Made by a program: the position numbers and the translations under genes
The notes under the pieces: generated by a model
Databases searched by the model: none
Told to the model about the DNA's origin: nothing
What the model saw: the letters and a program-made list of their open reading frames with translations, nothing else
Origin: Streptomonospora alba
GTDB lineage: Bacteria > Actinomycetota > Actinomycetes > Streptosporangiales > Streptosporangiaceae
DNA length: 64,000 nucleotides
Direction: 5' to 3'
NCBI RefSeq assembly: GCF_000826685.1
Contig: NZ_JROO01000017.1
Location: forward strand, 45,630-109,629
In this document: piece after piece, positions 1 to 8,722 of the stretch
Numbering within the stretch: the stretch's first letter is position 1
Layout: the number at the start of each line of letters is the position of its first letter

Positions 1-688
1 CCTCCACGCCGGGCACCGGGTCGGGCGCCTGAGCGCACGCCGACACGAGCAGTCGGATCCGCGGGAACCACAGGTGCAGGCCGGAGCCGCTCATGCCGTC
101 GGGAAGGGCCTCGGCGGCGACGCCCGACGCGGCCAGGTCGGCCAGGTCGTCGCGCAGCCGCTCCACCGACTCGGCGTCCTCGGCGGGCAGCACTGCGGAT
201 GCGTCCACGTGCACGGCGAGCCGCCGGCCGAGGGCTTCGCGCAGCAGTGGCCAGGTCCGGCCGAACGCCGGCAGCAGTCGCAGGTTCGCCACCTCCCCGA
301 CGCCGACCCAGCGGACCTCGTCGCTCTCCCAGTTGGCGGCCTCCAGCCGCTCACCCGCCGCGGCGCGGGCCAGCACCGTGTCGTAGCGCCAGACCGTGTG
401 CTCCTGGCGGTGCAGCCCGATCAGCTCGATGCTGCCCGGGTCGCCCGCCACCTCCTCGCCGAACTCCCGCATGGCGGCCTGGACCGGGGTCTCGTCGCTG
501 TTGCGCGCCCCACCGGGCACACCCCAAGTGCCGCCCTGGTGGCTCCATACCGCGCGGTGCTGCATCAGCACGTGGCCGCCGCCCGCACTACGCCCCTCAG
601 GCGCGCGCAGCAGCAGGCCGGCGCTGCCGAAGCGGCCCCAGCGGCGCGATCCGTCGGGAAGCGTCACCCAACCGTCGCCGTCGCTCAT
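1..688 (-). CDS. NUDIX hydrolase, 3' end beyond window
   Basis: At least 229 residues are present; the C-terminus lies off the left edge. The NUDIX box is visible about 55-80 residues in: GGARNSDETPVQ followed by REFGEE, fitting GX5EX7REUXEE, so the protein should hydrolyse a nucleoside diphosphate linked to another moiety. The ATG at 688 was chosen because GGAGGTGGG lies directly upstream. The segment ahead of the box (HVLMQHRAVWSHQGGTWGVPGG) is typical for the fold. Substrate is not predictable. It diverges from the membrane protein at 810, with about 120 bp between for two promoters. Confidence 0.85.
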   Translation of the reverse strand, partial: MSDGDGWVTLPDGSRRWGRFGSAGLLLRAPEGRSAGGGHVLMQHRAVWSHQGGTWGVPGGARNSDETPVQAAMREFGEEVAGDPGSIELIGLHRQEHTVWRYDTVLARAAAGERLEAANWESDEVRWVGVGEVANLRLLPAFGRTWPLLREALGRRLAVHVDASAVLPAEDAESVERLRDDLADLAASGVAAEALPDGMSGSGLHLWFPRIRLLVSACAQAPDPVPGVE

Positions 689-809
689 CCCACCTCCTTC
701 TCCTGCCCCGATCGCGGGGCGGTCCGTCCCTCCACCTTGCCCACTGCGGCCGAGTCCGGCCAGTGCGAGGTCCCACCGCCTTCGGCCGGGCCGCTAGGAT
801 GCTCGCGCG

Positions 810-2105
810 ATGAGCAGGACGGCGAAGGCCACGGCCTCGGTGACACGGCTGCCCCTCTACAGCCTCGACCTGGTGAGGCGGTACTGGGCGCCGCTGCTGT
901 GCGTCTATGTCATCGGCACGTTCCTGCACGACATGATGATGCGCGGCGTCGTGCGGCTGTCGGCCATCGACCAGAACCTCGGCCTGATCGGCATGACCCT
1001 GGTCGTGCTGACGCAGCTGACCGTGACCATCGTGATGTTCCACCTGCTGCGGCCGGGCCTGCCCACAGTGGACCGCGAGCTTGTCGCCGCCTCCCCACGA
1101 GCCGGAGGGGCCGCCGAGCGCGAGCGCCGCTGGGTCGACGCCGTGGCGATGGCGATCCTGCCGTTCCTCATCTTCTACAACGCCTGGGGGCGCTTCGCCG
1201 AGGAATTCCGCAGGTACAACGTGGAACTGATCAACCAGCGCGGCCTCGACGGGTTCATCGAGACCAACGAGATCAACGCCCTCGGTCTTCCGCTGGGCAT
1301 CGCGCTGGCCTCCTTCCTGCTGCGGATGCTGTGCGAGCGGTTCTACCGGCGCACCGACAACAAGACCCTCGGAGTCTGCACAGCGCTGTTCGAGGCCAAC
1401 TGGATGTTCTTCGGCCTCTACTCGATCGTTCAGGTCTTCGGCAACATCAGGGCCTGGTTCACCCAGCGCCAGGCCTGGTACGCCGTCGAGAACGGCATCC
1501 TGGAGTTCATGCGCAGCCTCGGCAGCACCCTGTCGCTGCCGATCGAGCAGGCGTACCTTGCCGGGCTGGAGGCGGTCGGCCAGGTGCTGCAGCATCTGCG
1601 CGACGGCCTGTTCGAGCCGCTGCTGTGGCTGACCATCGCCGCAGTCGTCTTCGGCGCCGAGATGGACCGCCACCAGTCGCTGTTCCGCAAGGGCAGCCGC
1701 GCCGCCAAGATCGAGGGCGCGCTGACCGCGGACGGCAACCGCCTCATGCAGGAAATGGGCAGGATCTTCCAGCGCGACGCGCAGGACCGGTGGATGCCCT
1801 TCGTCAACGCCCTGCGTTTCGTCCTGCGCGCCAGCCCCGTGTTCTACCTGGGCTTCTGCCTCTACTACGTACTGCTCGAGGTCGCGTTCGCCTGGCTGGA
1901 GCGCGGGATATTCGTCGCCGTGGGACCCAACGAATTCCTCGGCTGGTGGTGGCCGTGGCTGACACCGATCAGCTTTATGGTCGACGCGCTGCACGAGCTG
2001 CTGCGCGTGTGCCTGCTGGCGGCGGCGTTCGAGATCACCCTGCGCAGCGTGGGCGCCTCCAGCACCGGGCGGCGTGCGCGCGCGGACAAGCGCGCGCACG
2101 CCTGA
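810..2105 (+). CDS. Polytopic membrane protein of unknown function
   Basis: This 431-residue protein has about seven or eight hydrophobic segments, near residues 27-45, 58-80, 113-128, 160-178, 195-213, 268-285, 336-358 and 378-400. Between segments 6 and 7 is a charged cytoplasmic-looking stretch, and the C-terminus is basic. I see no catalytic motif or known transporter signature. Two Trp/Phe-rich patches, one before the last helices, suggest a lipid-facing interface. It stands alone between a divergent NUDIX gene and a convergent operon, so context does not help. A real gene by codon structure and membrane topology; function not recognised. Confidence 0.75.
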   Translation: MSRTAKATASVTRLPLYSLDLVRRYWAPLLCVYVIGTFLHDMMMRGVVRLSAIDQNLGLIGMTLVVLTQLTVTIVMFHLLRPGLPTVDRELVAASPRAGGAAERERRWVDAVAMAILPFLIFYNAWGRFAEEFRRYNVELINQRGLDGFIETNEINALGLPLGIALASFLLRMLCERFYRRTDNKTLGVCTALFEANWMFFGLYSIVQVFGNIRAWFTQRQAWYAVENGILEFMRSLGSTLSLPIEQAYLAGLEAVGQVLQHLRDGLFEPLLWLTIAAVVFGAEMDRHQSLFRKGSRAAKIEGALTADGNRLMQEMGRIFQRDAQDRWMPFVNALRFVLRASPVFYLGFCLYYVLLEVAFAWLERGIFVAVGPNEFLGWWWPWLTPISFMVDALHELLRVCLLAAAFEITLRSVGASSTGRRARADKRAHA

Positions 2106-2151
2106 GACCGGCGGCGGCGCGGAAGGGACCGGCCTTCAGCCGGCGGCCCGG

Positions 2152-3201
2152 CTACTCCTGGAGGAAGCGGAGCGAATCGGGGGCGGGGTCGTCGCCGGGA
2201 CCTGCGGTGGGCACGGTGACCTCGAAGGACAGCGATTCGACCGCGTCCTCGGGCACCACGAAGCTGACGACCACGCCGACGTCCTCCCCGGCGGGAGGCG
2301 GCTCGCCTTCCGAGTCGGAGCAGCCGTAGACCACCGAGAGCACGTCTTCCAGGCTCGGCCGCGAGGAGAAGGAGAAGGTCGGCTGCCACCAGCGCCCCTC
2401 CTCGTCCACAGCGCGGAACTCGCACTGATTGAGGCGCTTGCGGGAGGCGCCCTCGCCCGGAGTCAGCTTGAACACCGCGTCGACGAGACGGGTGCCCTCG
2501 GGCGGCGGGTCCGAGCCCTCCAACTCGCCCACGAGGGTGCCGCGGAGTTCCCAGCGGCTGCCGACGAGCTGGGCGGCTTCCTCCGTCTTCGCCACCTGGC
2601 TGGGCTCCGGCGGAATCAGGCCGCGGTCCTGCATCTCCTGGCGCTCCATCCACCAGGGCGTCCCCAGAGCGATCGGCAGCGCCACCGCCAGCACCGCGAT
2701 GGAGGGCAGGTGGGCGCGCTTCCACAGCGGCAGGGCGCGCCGAGGGCGCTGACCGCCTCGCCGCGGTGACGGCGGCGGGCCCTGAGGAGGGCCGGCAGGC
2801 GGCTGCTGCCCCGGCCCCGGGGGACCGGGAGGGGGAGCGAAGGCCGGGCCTGCTGAGTGCGGCGGAGGGCCGAGCGGGCCGCGGCCGGGAGGCGGCGCTC
2901 CCGGGGGCTGCGGGGGCGGCCCGTGGCTCGGCGGAGGAGGCGGTCCCTGCGGTCCGGGACCGCCCGGCTGCGGCCGGGGGCCGTTGCCGCCCGGAGGCGG
3001 GGGCGGGGGTGGCTGCGGGCGGCCGCCGTGCGGACCATGCGGTGGCCCGGGCGGAGGGCCGAGCGGGCCGCGGCCGGGCGGCGGAGCCTGCTGTCCGGGC
3101 GGAGGGGGCTGAGGCGGGGGCTGCTGCCCCGCAGGCGGCCGCCGGTGCGGCTGCCCGTCAGAGGCGCGGCGGTCGCCGCGGCGCGGGTCGTCAGGGTGCA
3201 T
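2152..3201 (-). CDS. Pro/Gly-rich single-pass membrane protein with exported domain
   Basis: The first 165 or so residues are low-complexity Pro/Gly/Gln with repeated PPPG and GRGPLGPPP blocks. A basic stretch and one transmembrane helix follow (about residues 170-190, SIAVLAVALPIALGTPWW). The last 150 residues form a probable extracytoplasmic beta-rich domain containing two Cys that could pair. This is the last gene of a three-gene minus-strand unit starting at 4558; the gap to the previous gene is 12 bp. The disordered N-terminus would be cytoplasmic. Function unknown; a cell-envelope accessory role is inferred only from topology. Confidence 0.7.
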   Translation of the reverse strand: MHPDDPRRGDRRASDGQPHRRPPAGQQPPPQPPPPGQQAPPPGRGPLGPPPGPPHGPHGGRPQPPPPPPPGGNGPRPQPGGPGPQGPPPPPSHGPPPQPPGAPPPGRGPLGPPPHSAGPAFAPPPGPPGPGQQPPAGPPQGPPPSPRRGGQRPRRALPLWKRAHLPSIAVLAVALPIALGTPWWMERQEMQDRGLIPPEPSQVAKTEEAAQLVGSRWELRGTLVGELEGSDPPPEGTRLVDAVFKLTPGEGASRKRLNQCEFRAVDEEGRWWQPTFSFSSRPSLEDVLSVVYGCSDSEGEPPPAGEDVGVVVSFVVPEDAVESLSFEVTVPTAGPGDDPAPDSLRFLQE

Positions 3202-3213
3202 GGGCGGCGCTTC

Positions 3214-3819
3214 CTACGACGTCTGGGTGGGAGCGGGAACGGCGATCCGCTTCTGCGGCTGCGCGAGCCGCCGGTCGAGCTGCTCGCCGTCCAGCCCCAG
3301 GTGGATGTCGGCGCGGGCGCTCAACCGCTCGTCGATCGACGTGCGCGCGCTCACCTGGAGCGTGGGGTCCGTGACCCGGTCCTCGGGGACCTCGAAAACC
3401 AGCTTGCCGGTCACGGGAATGCCCGGAACGGGCCTGCTGCTGCCGCCGTTGAGCCCGTTGTTCACCCACGTGCTGGCGGCGTAGACGTAGCCGTCGCCCA
3501 TCACGAGTTCGGCGTCGACGTTGGGGAGCGGAGCCGTGGCCGCGGTGATCTCGAGGGTGGCCACCACCCACACGCCGTGGGCCTCGATCGCCTCGGAGGG
3601 CCCGAAGCCGCCCTCGTCGGTCACCGTCTCGGCGAACTCGACCTTTTCGACGGTGACCGTGAACCGGCGGGCGTCGAGGGGTTCGCCCATCTCGCCGGAA
3701 TGGGGGATGGGCTCGGTCGCCAGCGTCTCCTCGGGCACCAGGGACTGCGCCGCGACGATCAGCGTGAGCAGCGTCAGGGTGGCGAACGTGGTCAGCGCGC
3801 TGCGGGCGAACGGGGACAC
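3214..3819 (-). CDS. Exported DUF4352-like domain protein
   Basis: It is 201 residues with an N-terminal signal anchor (residues 8-24, LTTFATLTLLTLIVAAQ) followed by a beta-rich domain. The pattern of FTVTVEKVEFA, then VWVVATLEITA, then a Tyr-rich edge strand resembles immunoglobulin-like DUF4352 domains that sit outside the membrane. That resemblance is by eye only. It is the middle gene of the unit 4558 to 2152, with 7 bp to the upstream gene, and its neighbours share the single-anchor layout. No enzymatic motif is visible. Confidence 0.65.
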   Translation of the reverse strand: MSPFARSALTTFATLTLLTLIVAAQSLVPEETLATEPIPHSGEMGEPLDARRFTVTVEKVEFAETVTDEGGFGPSEAIEAHGVWVVATLEITAATAPLPNVDAELVMGDGYVYAASTWVNNGLNGGSSRPVPGIPVTGKLVFEVPEDRVTDPTLQVSARTSIDERLSARADIHLGLDGEQLDRRLAQPQKRIAVPAPTQTS

Positions 3820-3826
3820 GGCAGCC

Positions 3827-4558
3827 TCACCCCTGGCCGAGCGGAAGGGACATCTCGGCGGCGACCTGGTCGGTGGACTTCCAGCTCTTCGACTGGTCGG
3901 TGAAGCCCGGGGAGAACTCGGTCTCGCTGAAGGTCAGGGTCACCTCGTCCTCCTTCTCGGCGAGCGGCGCCACGTCCTCGGGCTTCTCCATCAGCGAGTC
4001 GAAGTCGAAGGGGTCGCCCTGGTCGGGTTCGCCGCCCAGCCCGGCAAGCGGATTGTCGGAGTCCCCCTGCTGCTCCTGGCCGTCCCCGCCCTCGGCCTTG
4101 CGCAGCGACCAGGTCATCAAGACCTCCTCGCGCATGTCCGGTTGGATGTCGAAGACCAGGCCGTCGGGGTGGCGGACGTACTTGACGCTGAGCGCGGAGG
4201 CGTCGATCCGTCCAGAGGGGAAGCCGACGTCGATCACCAGGTCCAACGAGCCGACGGGAAGGGGTTCGGTGTCGTTGGAGACCAGATCGGCGCGCACCTG
4301 CAGAGCTGTGAGCCCGCTGTCGTCGGAGACGAACTCGGCCTTGTGCGGAGTCAGGGTGTACATCGCGGTGCGCACCGTGTCACCGGGCTCCTTCTCGGGT
4401 GTGGCATCGGCGCGTGCCAGCCCTCCGGTCGCCCACAGAGCGAGTGTGGCGGCGCCCAGAACGGCGGTGGCCACCAGCAGGACGGCGACGCGCCAGAGCA
4501 TGCTCCGGGGGAGCAGGTGGCTCGGTGCCTCGGGGGTGTCGGGAGCGTGGTGTGCCAC
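3827..4558 (-). CDS. Membrane-anchored exported protein, first gene of three-gene unit
   Basis: From the GTG at 4558 it is 243 residues. One N-terminal helix (MLWRVAVLLVATAVLGAATL) is followed by an extracytoplasmic domain that is acidic and Gly/Asp-rich near the C-terminal third. An ATG at 4503 just before the helix is an alternative start with GGAG close by. The frame is open back to 4708, but the extra 50 residues are Arg-rich and unconvincing. The beta-strand pattern resembles that of the next two genes, so the three may form one envelope complex; this is inference. Function not recognised. Confidence 0.6.
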   Translation of the reverse strand: MAHHAPDTPEAPSHLLPRSMLWRVAVLLVATAVLGAATLALWATGGLARADATPEKEPGDTVRTAMYTLTPHKAEFVSDDSGLTALQVRADLVSNDTEPLPVGSLDLVIDVGFPSGRIDASALSVKYVRHPDGLVFDIQPDMREEVLMTWSLRKAEGGDGQEQQGDSDNPLAGLGGEPDQGDPFDFDSLMEKPEDVAPLAEKEDEVTLTFSETEFSPGFTDQSKSWKSTDQVAAEMSLPLGQG

Positions 4559-4917
4559 GAGCAGGAAGTCTAGAGGGAACGGTCCCCTTCGTCGCCTTCG
4601 CGGCCTGATGAGGCCAGATTCCGAGGTGTCGGGAACCTGCGAGCGGGGGATCGCGCCCCTGCCCGCCGACTGCGGCCTTCGACGGCCGTAAGCGAAGTGA
4701 AAGCGCACCGCAAGACGATCTACTTAGGCTGGACCCACGTTCAGCCGGACCGGCACCCGCAGGAGGACGGCCTGCGGGCGCCGGCCGCGTTGGATCCGGG
4801 GCCGGTGGACGCGGTCGGCACGCCCGAGGGCAGGACGACCTACCTGCGGAGCGGCCGACGCCACGACCAGCGGGGGCCGGTCTCCCCTAGTACGTTCACG
4901 TGACTGAAGGGGTCCGC

Positions 4918-5100
4918 ATGACTGCGACCGTGTCCGCTGACGCCGCGTCCGTCGATGCCGAGTTCGCCGCCATCGCCGTGCGTATCGGCCCGGCATCGAC
5001 GGCCAAGCTCGATCCCTTCTCCGAGCCGGACTACGAGCCGTTCGAGGAGGACGACGACCAGCCGGTCGAGGACGACGACCCGGTGATCGACTGGCCGTAG
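4918..5100 (+). CDS. Small acidic peptide, first of a tandem pair
   Basis: It encodes exactly 60 residues, starting at ATG 4918 with AAGGGG upstream. It has ASVDAEFAAI near the N-terminus, LDPFSEPD at 31-38, then a run of Glu/Asp ending in DWP. The gene at 5152 is a paralogue, also 60 residues, with ASVEAEFAAI and the identical LDPFSEPD. Neither has Cys and no peptide-modifying enzyme is nearby, which argues against a lanthipeptide. Both lie just upstream of a SARP/AfsR-type regulator. AfsS, a small acidic repeat protein, is encoded next to afsR in Streptomyces, but its repeat is not present here. Function unknown. Confidence 0.6.
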   Translation: MTATVSADAASVDAEFAAIAVRIGPASTAKLDPFSEPDYEPFEEDDDQPVEDDDPVIDWP

Positions 5101-5151
5101 GCCGCGTTCGGTCTGTTTCCGCGTAACACGCTGCAGAAATCGAGGATGCAC

Positions 5152-5334
5152 ATGAGCCACGCAACGGTCCCCGCGATCGCGTCGGTCGAGGCGGAGTTCG
5201 CAGCCATCACCGCCAGGCTCGACCCGTTCTCCGAGCCCGACACCGAGCAGGAGACCAAGTCCGCTCCTGACAGCGCGCCCGCCGAGAAAGAGGCGGACCT
5301 CCCGGAGAAGGAGACCGAGGAGGAAGAGCGCTGA
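5152..5334 (+). CDS. Small acidic peptide, second of a tandem pair
   Basis: It has 60 residues, the same as its upstream paralogue, sharing ASV(D/E)AEFAAI and LDPFSEPD. In this copy the conserved octet comes 8 residues earlier and the acidic tail is Lys/Glu-rich instead of Asp-rich with a terminal Trp. ATG 5152 is preferred over ATG 5146 because GAGG then has normal spacing. The 51-bp gap between the copies suggests one transcript. Low-complexity tails and high charge imply an unfolded peptide, possibly an interaction partner of the regulator downstream. Confidence 0.6.
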   Translation: MSHATVPAIASVEAEFAAITARLDPFSEPDTEQETKSAPDSAPAEKEADLPEKETEEEER

Positions 5335-5373
5335 TCCTGTCCGCCCGCTGAGGGGCGGCCTTTGCGCCGCTGC

Positions 5374-5405
5374 GGCGCCGTGTTGCGGGAGGGGAGCACG
5401 GCGCC
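5374..5405. terminator. Hairpin between acidic peptides and SARP gene
   Basis: A 9-bp perfect inverted repeat (GGCGCCGTG / CACGGCGCC) with a 14-nt loop lies after the second peptide stop and about 55 bp before the regulator start. It could terminate the peptide transcript or act as an attenuator. There is no T-run. Confidence 0.4.
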
Positions 5406-5459
5406 CGCGGCGCTTTCGCCCCCAGGTGCTGCGCGAACGGCCTTGCTAGAGTGCTGTTC

Positions 5460-8400
5460 GTGAATTTCGGCGTGCTCGGCCCCATATCGGCGTGGTCGAA
5501 CGACGGGGAGTCGATCCCCGTCGGCGGTCCGCGCCAGCGGTGTGTACTGGGTGCGCTGTTGGCCGAACGGGGCAAGGAAGTCACCGTCGACCGACTGATC
5601 GAGTATCTGTGGGACGACGATCCGCCCCGCACGGCCCGATCGGTGATCCAGGTGCAGATCTCCCACCTGCGCCGGTCCTTCCCCGACGTCATCAAGACCA
5701 CCGCCGGGGGCTACATGGCGGCGGTCGAGGCGGACAAGGTCGACCTGCACCGCTTCCGCGGCCTCGTCGCCCGCGCGAAGGCGGCGGAGGACCACGCCGA
5801 GGAGGCGGTCCTTTGGGACGAGGCGCTCGCCTGCTGGCGGGGCCAGCCGTTCTCCGGCACCGGCTCCGAGCACCTTTGGAACGCCGTCGCCAGGCCGCTG
5901 CTGGAGGAGCGCTGGAGCGCCTGGACCTCGTGGGCGCAGTGCGCCTTCACGCTGCACCGCTACACCGAGATCGTCACCCGCCTCACTCCCCTCGTCCGCG
6001 AGGACCCCATGCGGGAGCGGCTCCAGTACTTCCTGATCGCGGCGCTGTACCGCAGCGGGCAGCGGGCCACCGCCCTCGCGGTGTTCCAGGAGTGCCGCGA
6101 ATACCTCGCCGAGGAACTCGGCGTCGACCCGAGCCCCGAGGTCATGGAGCTGCACGGGCGGATACTCCGCGACACCGAGTCCAACGTCGGCCGGATCATC
6201 GGCGCCGTCGCCCCCGCGGAGCCCGAGCCCTCCACGCAGCAGAGCGGCCAGGAGCAGCGGCCGCGCGACTTCGTCGCTCGCAACGACCTCCCGCGTGACA
6301 TCCCCGACTTCACCGGGCGGGAGAACGACCTCAAGCGCCTGCTCGACCTGGGGATGCGCGACGAGGGCCGGGCCGAGATCGGCGTCATCACCGGTCTGGG
6401 AGGCGCGGGCAAGACCACACTGGCCGTGCACGGCGCCCACCGGCTGGCCGACCGGTTCCCCGACGGCCTGCTGTTCACCGACCTCTACGGCTACACGATC
6501 GAGCACGAGCCGGTCGCCCCCGCCTCGGCGCTGGGCAGCCTCCTGCGCGCCATCGGTGTCCAGCCCGACGCCGTCCCGGAGTCCGTGGAGGAGCGCGCCG
6601 CGTTGTGGCGCGCCAGTCTGACCGGGCGCCGAGTACTGATCGTGCTGGACAACGTCGCCAACTTCGCGCAGATCAGCCCGCTGCTGGCGGCCGCGCCGGG
6701 GTCGTTCACCATCGTCACCTCGCGCCAGGACCTGCCCGGCCTGAGCGGGGCGCAGTACATCTCACTGGGCATGCTCGGCGAGGAGTCGTCGCTGCAGTTG
6801 TTCGCAACGGTCCTGGGGCAGGAGCGTGTCGACCAGGAGGACGGCACCGCACGCGAGGTGGTGCGGATGTGCGGCGGGTTGCCGCTCGCGCTGCGCATCG
6901 TGGCGGGCCGCATGCTCAGTCGGCCGCGCTGGACGTTCGAGCACGTCAAGCAGCGCCTCAGCGAGCACCACAGGATGTTCCGCGAGCTGCGGATCGAGGG
7001 CCACAGCGTCGAGGCCGTCTTCGAGCTGTCCTACCAGAGCCTGAACGAAGAACAGCGCCGCGCATTCTTGATCCTCGGCATCATGATCGGCGGCACCGTC
7101 GATCTGCACGGCGCCGCCGCCCTGCTCGACTGCGATCCTCCCGAGGCCGACGACCTGCTCCAGGAGCTGGTCAGTGTGTGCCTGTTCGAGGAGCCCAGCG
7201 TCGACCTGTACCGGTTCCACGACCTGCTCGGCTCCTACGCCCGGGAGAAGGCAGCCACCGACCTCGCCGAAGGCGAGGCCGAGGAGGCCCGGCGCCGGCT
7301 CGCCGACCACTATCTGGACATGGCCAACCGCGCGGCCGACATGATGGGGCCGCGGGGCCACCATTACAAGGTCGATCGGCGCAGCTCCTCCCGCTACGAG
7401 ACCACGCTGGCCGACCACGCCCAGGCCACCGCGTGGTTCGAGCGGCACCAGGACAACCTCGCCGCGGCCGTGGACTTCTACGCCGGAGTAGGCCTGGACG
7501 AGCAGGCGTGGCAGCTGGCCGACTCCTTATGGCGGCACTACGCCAACCACGGCCAGACCGAGCTGATGATGTCGACCCAGGAGAAGGCGCTGGCGGCCAG
7601 CCGGGCCAACGGCAACGTGCGCGGCAGCGCGGCGACGCTCATCGGCCTGGGGATCGCGCACTGCCTGGCGGGCCGCTTCTCCCATTCCCTGGAGCTGCTG
7701 AACGAGGCGCGCGAGTTGCTCGAGACGATCGACGACGAGCGCGGCCAGGCGCGGGTGTATTCGAGCCTGAGCCTGGTCTACGACCGGACCGGCCGCTTTC
7801 ACGACGCGCTCTCCTGCGTGTGGAAGGTCTTCGAGTACGCGATCGCAGCCGGCGATCGGTCCCTGGAGGGCATGCAGCGGGCGAACCTGGGAGCGATGTA
7901 CCAGGTCCTCGGCGACTACGACAAGGCCCTGGAGTTCTGCGAGGCGGCGCTCAAGATCAAGAGCGAGGACGGCCAATACGAGACCTCGGCCCAGGTGCTG
8001 CGCGTCCTGGGCGAGATCAACGCGCAGCAGGGCCACATGGAACAGGCCTTCTCCTATCTGGTCGAGGCGCTGAAGCTCGCCCAGCTCATCGGGTCCCAGC
8101 GCGACGAGATCTACATCCGCAACGGGATGGCGGCGGCCCTGCGTCGCAGCGGCGACCTGGAAGCGGCGATCGAGTCGCACAAGGCCGCGCTCCAGGTGGG
8201 CGAGGAGGTCGGCCAGCACAGTGCGGACGCCGAGATCCTCTCCGACCTCGGGGCCGCCTACGCCGAATACGGCGACGCCGCCGAAGCGCAGCGGACCCAG
8301 GAGCGCGCGCTGGAACTGTCCCGCAGCCGAGGCGAACGCCATGTCGAGGGCCGGGCGCTGATGCGGCTGGGGATGCTGCCCTCGGAGGCCGTTCCGCACG

Positions 8401-8501
8401 ACGAGCGGGTGACCTACCTGGCGAGTGCGGCCAGGATCTTCGCCGACCTGGGGGTCCCCGAGGCCCAGCAGGCCGAGGCCGAGTTGGAAACGCTGGTCTG
8501 A
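5460..8501 (+). CDS. SARP/AfsR-family regulator with NB-ARC ATPase and TPR repeats
   Basis: About 1013 residues. The order is an OmpR-type winged-helix DNA-binding domain (1-95), a bacterial transcriptional activation domain (about 100-245), an NB-ARC/STAND ATPase with P-loop GLGGAGKTT near 320, a winged-helix/linker, then TPR repeats over the last 350 residues with repeated A(N/D)LGxxY motifs. This is the AfsR architecture: a transcriptional activator of specialised metabolism or development gated by ATP and by a TPR-bound signal. GTG 5460 matches the usual family start (VNFGVLGP); GTG 5451 is three codons earlier. There is no clear Shine-Dalgarno, so it may be leaderless. No biosynthetic cluster adjoins it, so the target is unknown; the two acidic peptides upstream are candidates. 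Confidence 0.9.
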   Translation: MNFGVLGPISAWSNDGESIPVGGPRQRCVLGALLAERGKEVTVDRLIEYLWDDDPPRTARSVIQVQISHLRRSFPDVIKTTAGGYMAAVEADKVDLHRFRGLVARAKAAEDHAEEAVLWDEALACWRGQPFSGTGSEHLWNAVARPLLEERWSAWTSWAQCAFTLHRYTEIVTRLTPLVREDPMRERLQYFLIAALYRSGQRATALAVFQECREYLAEELGVDPSPEVMELHGRILRDTESNVGRIIGAVAPAEPEPSTQQSGQEQRPRDFVARNDLPRDIPDFTGRENDLKRLLDLGMRDEGRAEIGVITGLGGAGKTTLAVHGAHRLADRFPDGLLFTDLYGYTIEHEPVAPASALGSLLRAIGVQPDAVPESVEERAALWRASLTGRRVLIVLDNVANFAQISPLLAAAPGSFTIVTSRQDLPGLSGAQYISLGMLGEESSLQLFATVLGQERVDQEDGTAREVVRMCGGLPLALRIVAGRMLSRPRWTFEHVKQRLSEHHRMFRELRIEGHSVEAVFELSYQSLNEEQRRAFLILGIMIGGTVDLHGAAALLDCDPPEADDLLQELVSVCLFEEPSVDLYRFHDLLGSYAREKAATDLAEGEAEEARRRLADHYLDMANRAADMMGPRGHHYKVDRRSSSRYETTLADHAQATAWFERHQDNLAAAVDFYAGVGLDEQAWQLADSLWRHYANHGQTELMMSTQEKALAASRANGNVRGSAATLIGLGIAHCLAGRFSHSLELLNEARELLETIDDERGQARVYSSLSLVYDRTGRFHDALSCVWKVFEYAIAAGDRSLEGMQRANLGAMYQVLGDYDKALEFCEAALKIKSEDGQYETSAQVLRVLGEINAQQGHMEQAFSYLVEALKLAQLIGSQRDEIYIRNGMAAALRRSGDLEAAIESHKAALQVGEEVGQHSADAEILSDLGAAYAEYGDAAEAQRTQERALELSRSRGERHVEGRALMRLGMLPSEAVPHDERVTYLASAARIFADLGVPEAQQAEAELETLV

Positions 8502-8722
8502 GAAGGCCTGTTCCCCGCGGTTTCGTGCGCTGGTGTTTCACGGGAAACCCCAGGTGAAGCGCTGGCATCGATCGAGCGCGCGTCCGGACCCGAGACTCAC
8601 ACCGGCACCGTTCGGCGCCGACCGCCTGCGGTGAGGCGAGGACCTTCGGCGGGCGCCTCCCTCCTCCCCATGGGCCTGAGCAAGAGGAAGGCGCCCCGCT
8701 GGTCCGCGGAACGGCCGTCGGC

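Noticed and set aside
74..2329. 751-residue plus-strand frame
   Set aside because: Arg/Ala/Pro-rich shadow of the NUDIX gene and membrane protein in other frames.
4697..4903. 68-residue plus-strand ORF before the acidic peptides
   Set aside because: No ribosome site, no recognisable pattern, and it overlaps the promoter area of both neighbours.
4918..5334. Lanthipeptide or other RiPP precursors
   Set aside because: Neither peptide has Cys or a leader/core break, and no modification enzyme is nearby.
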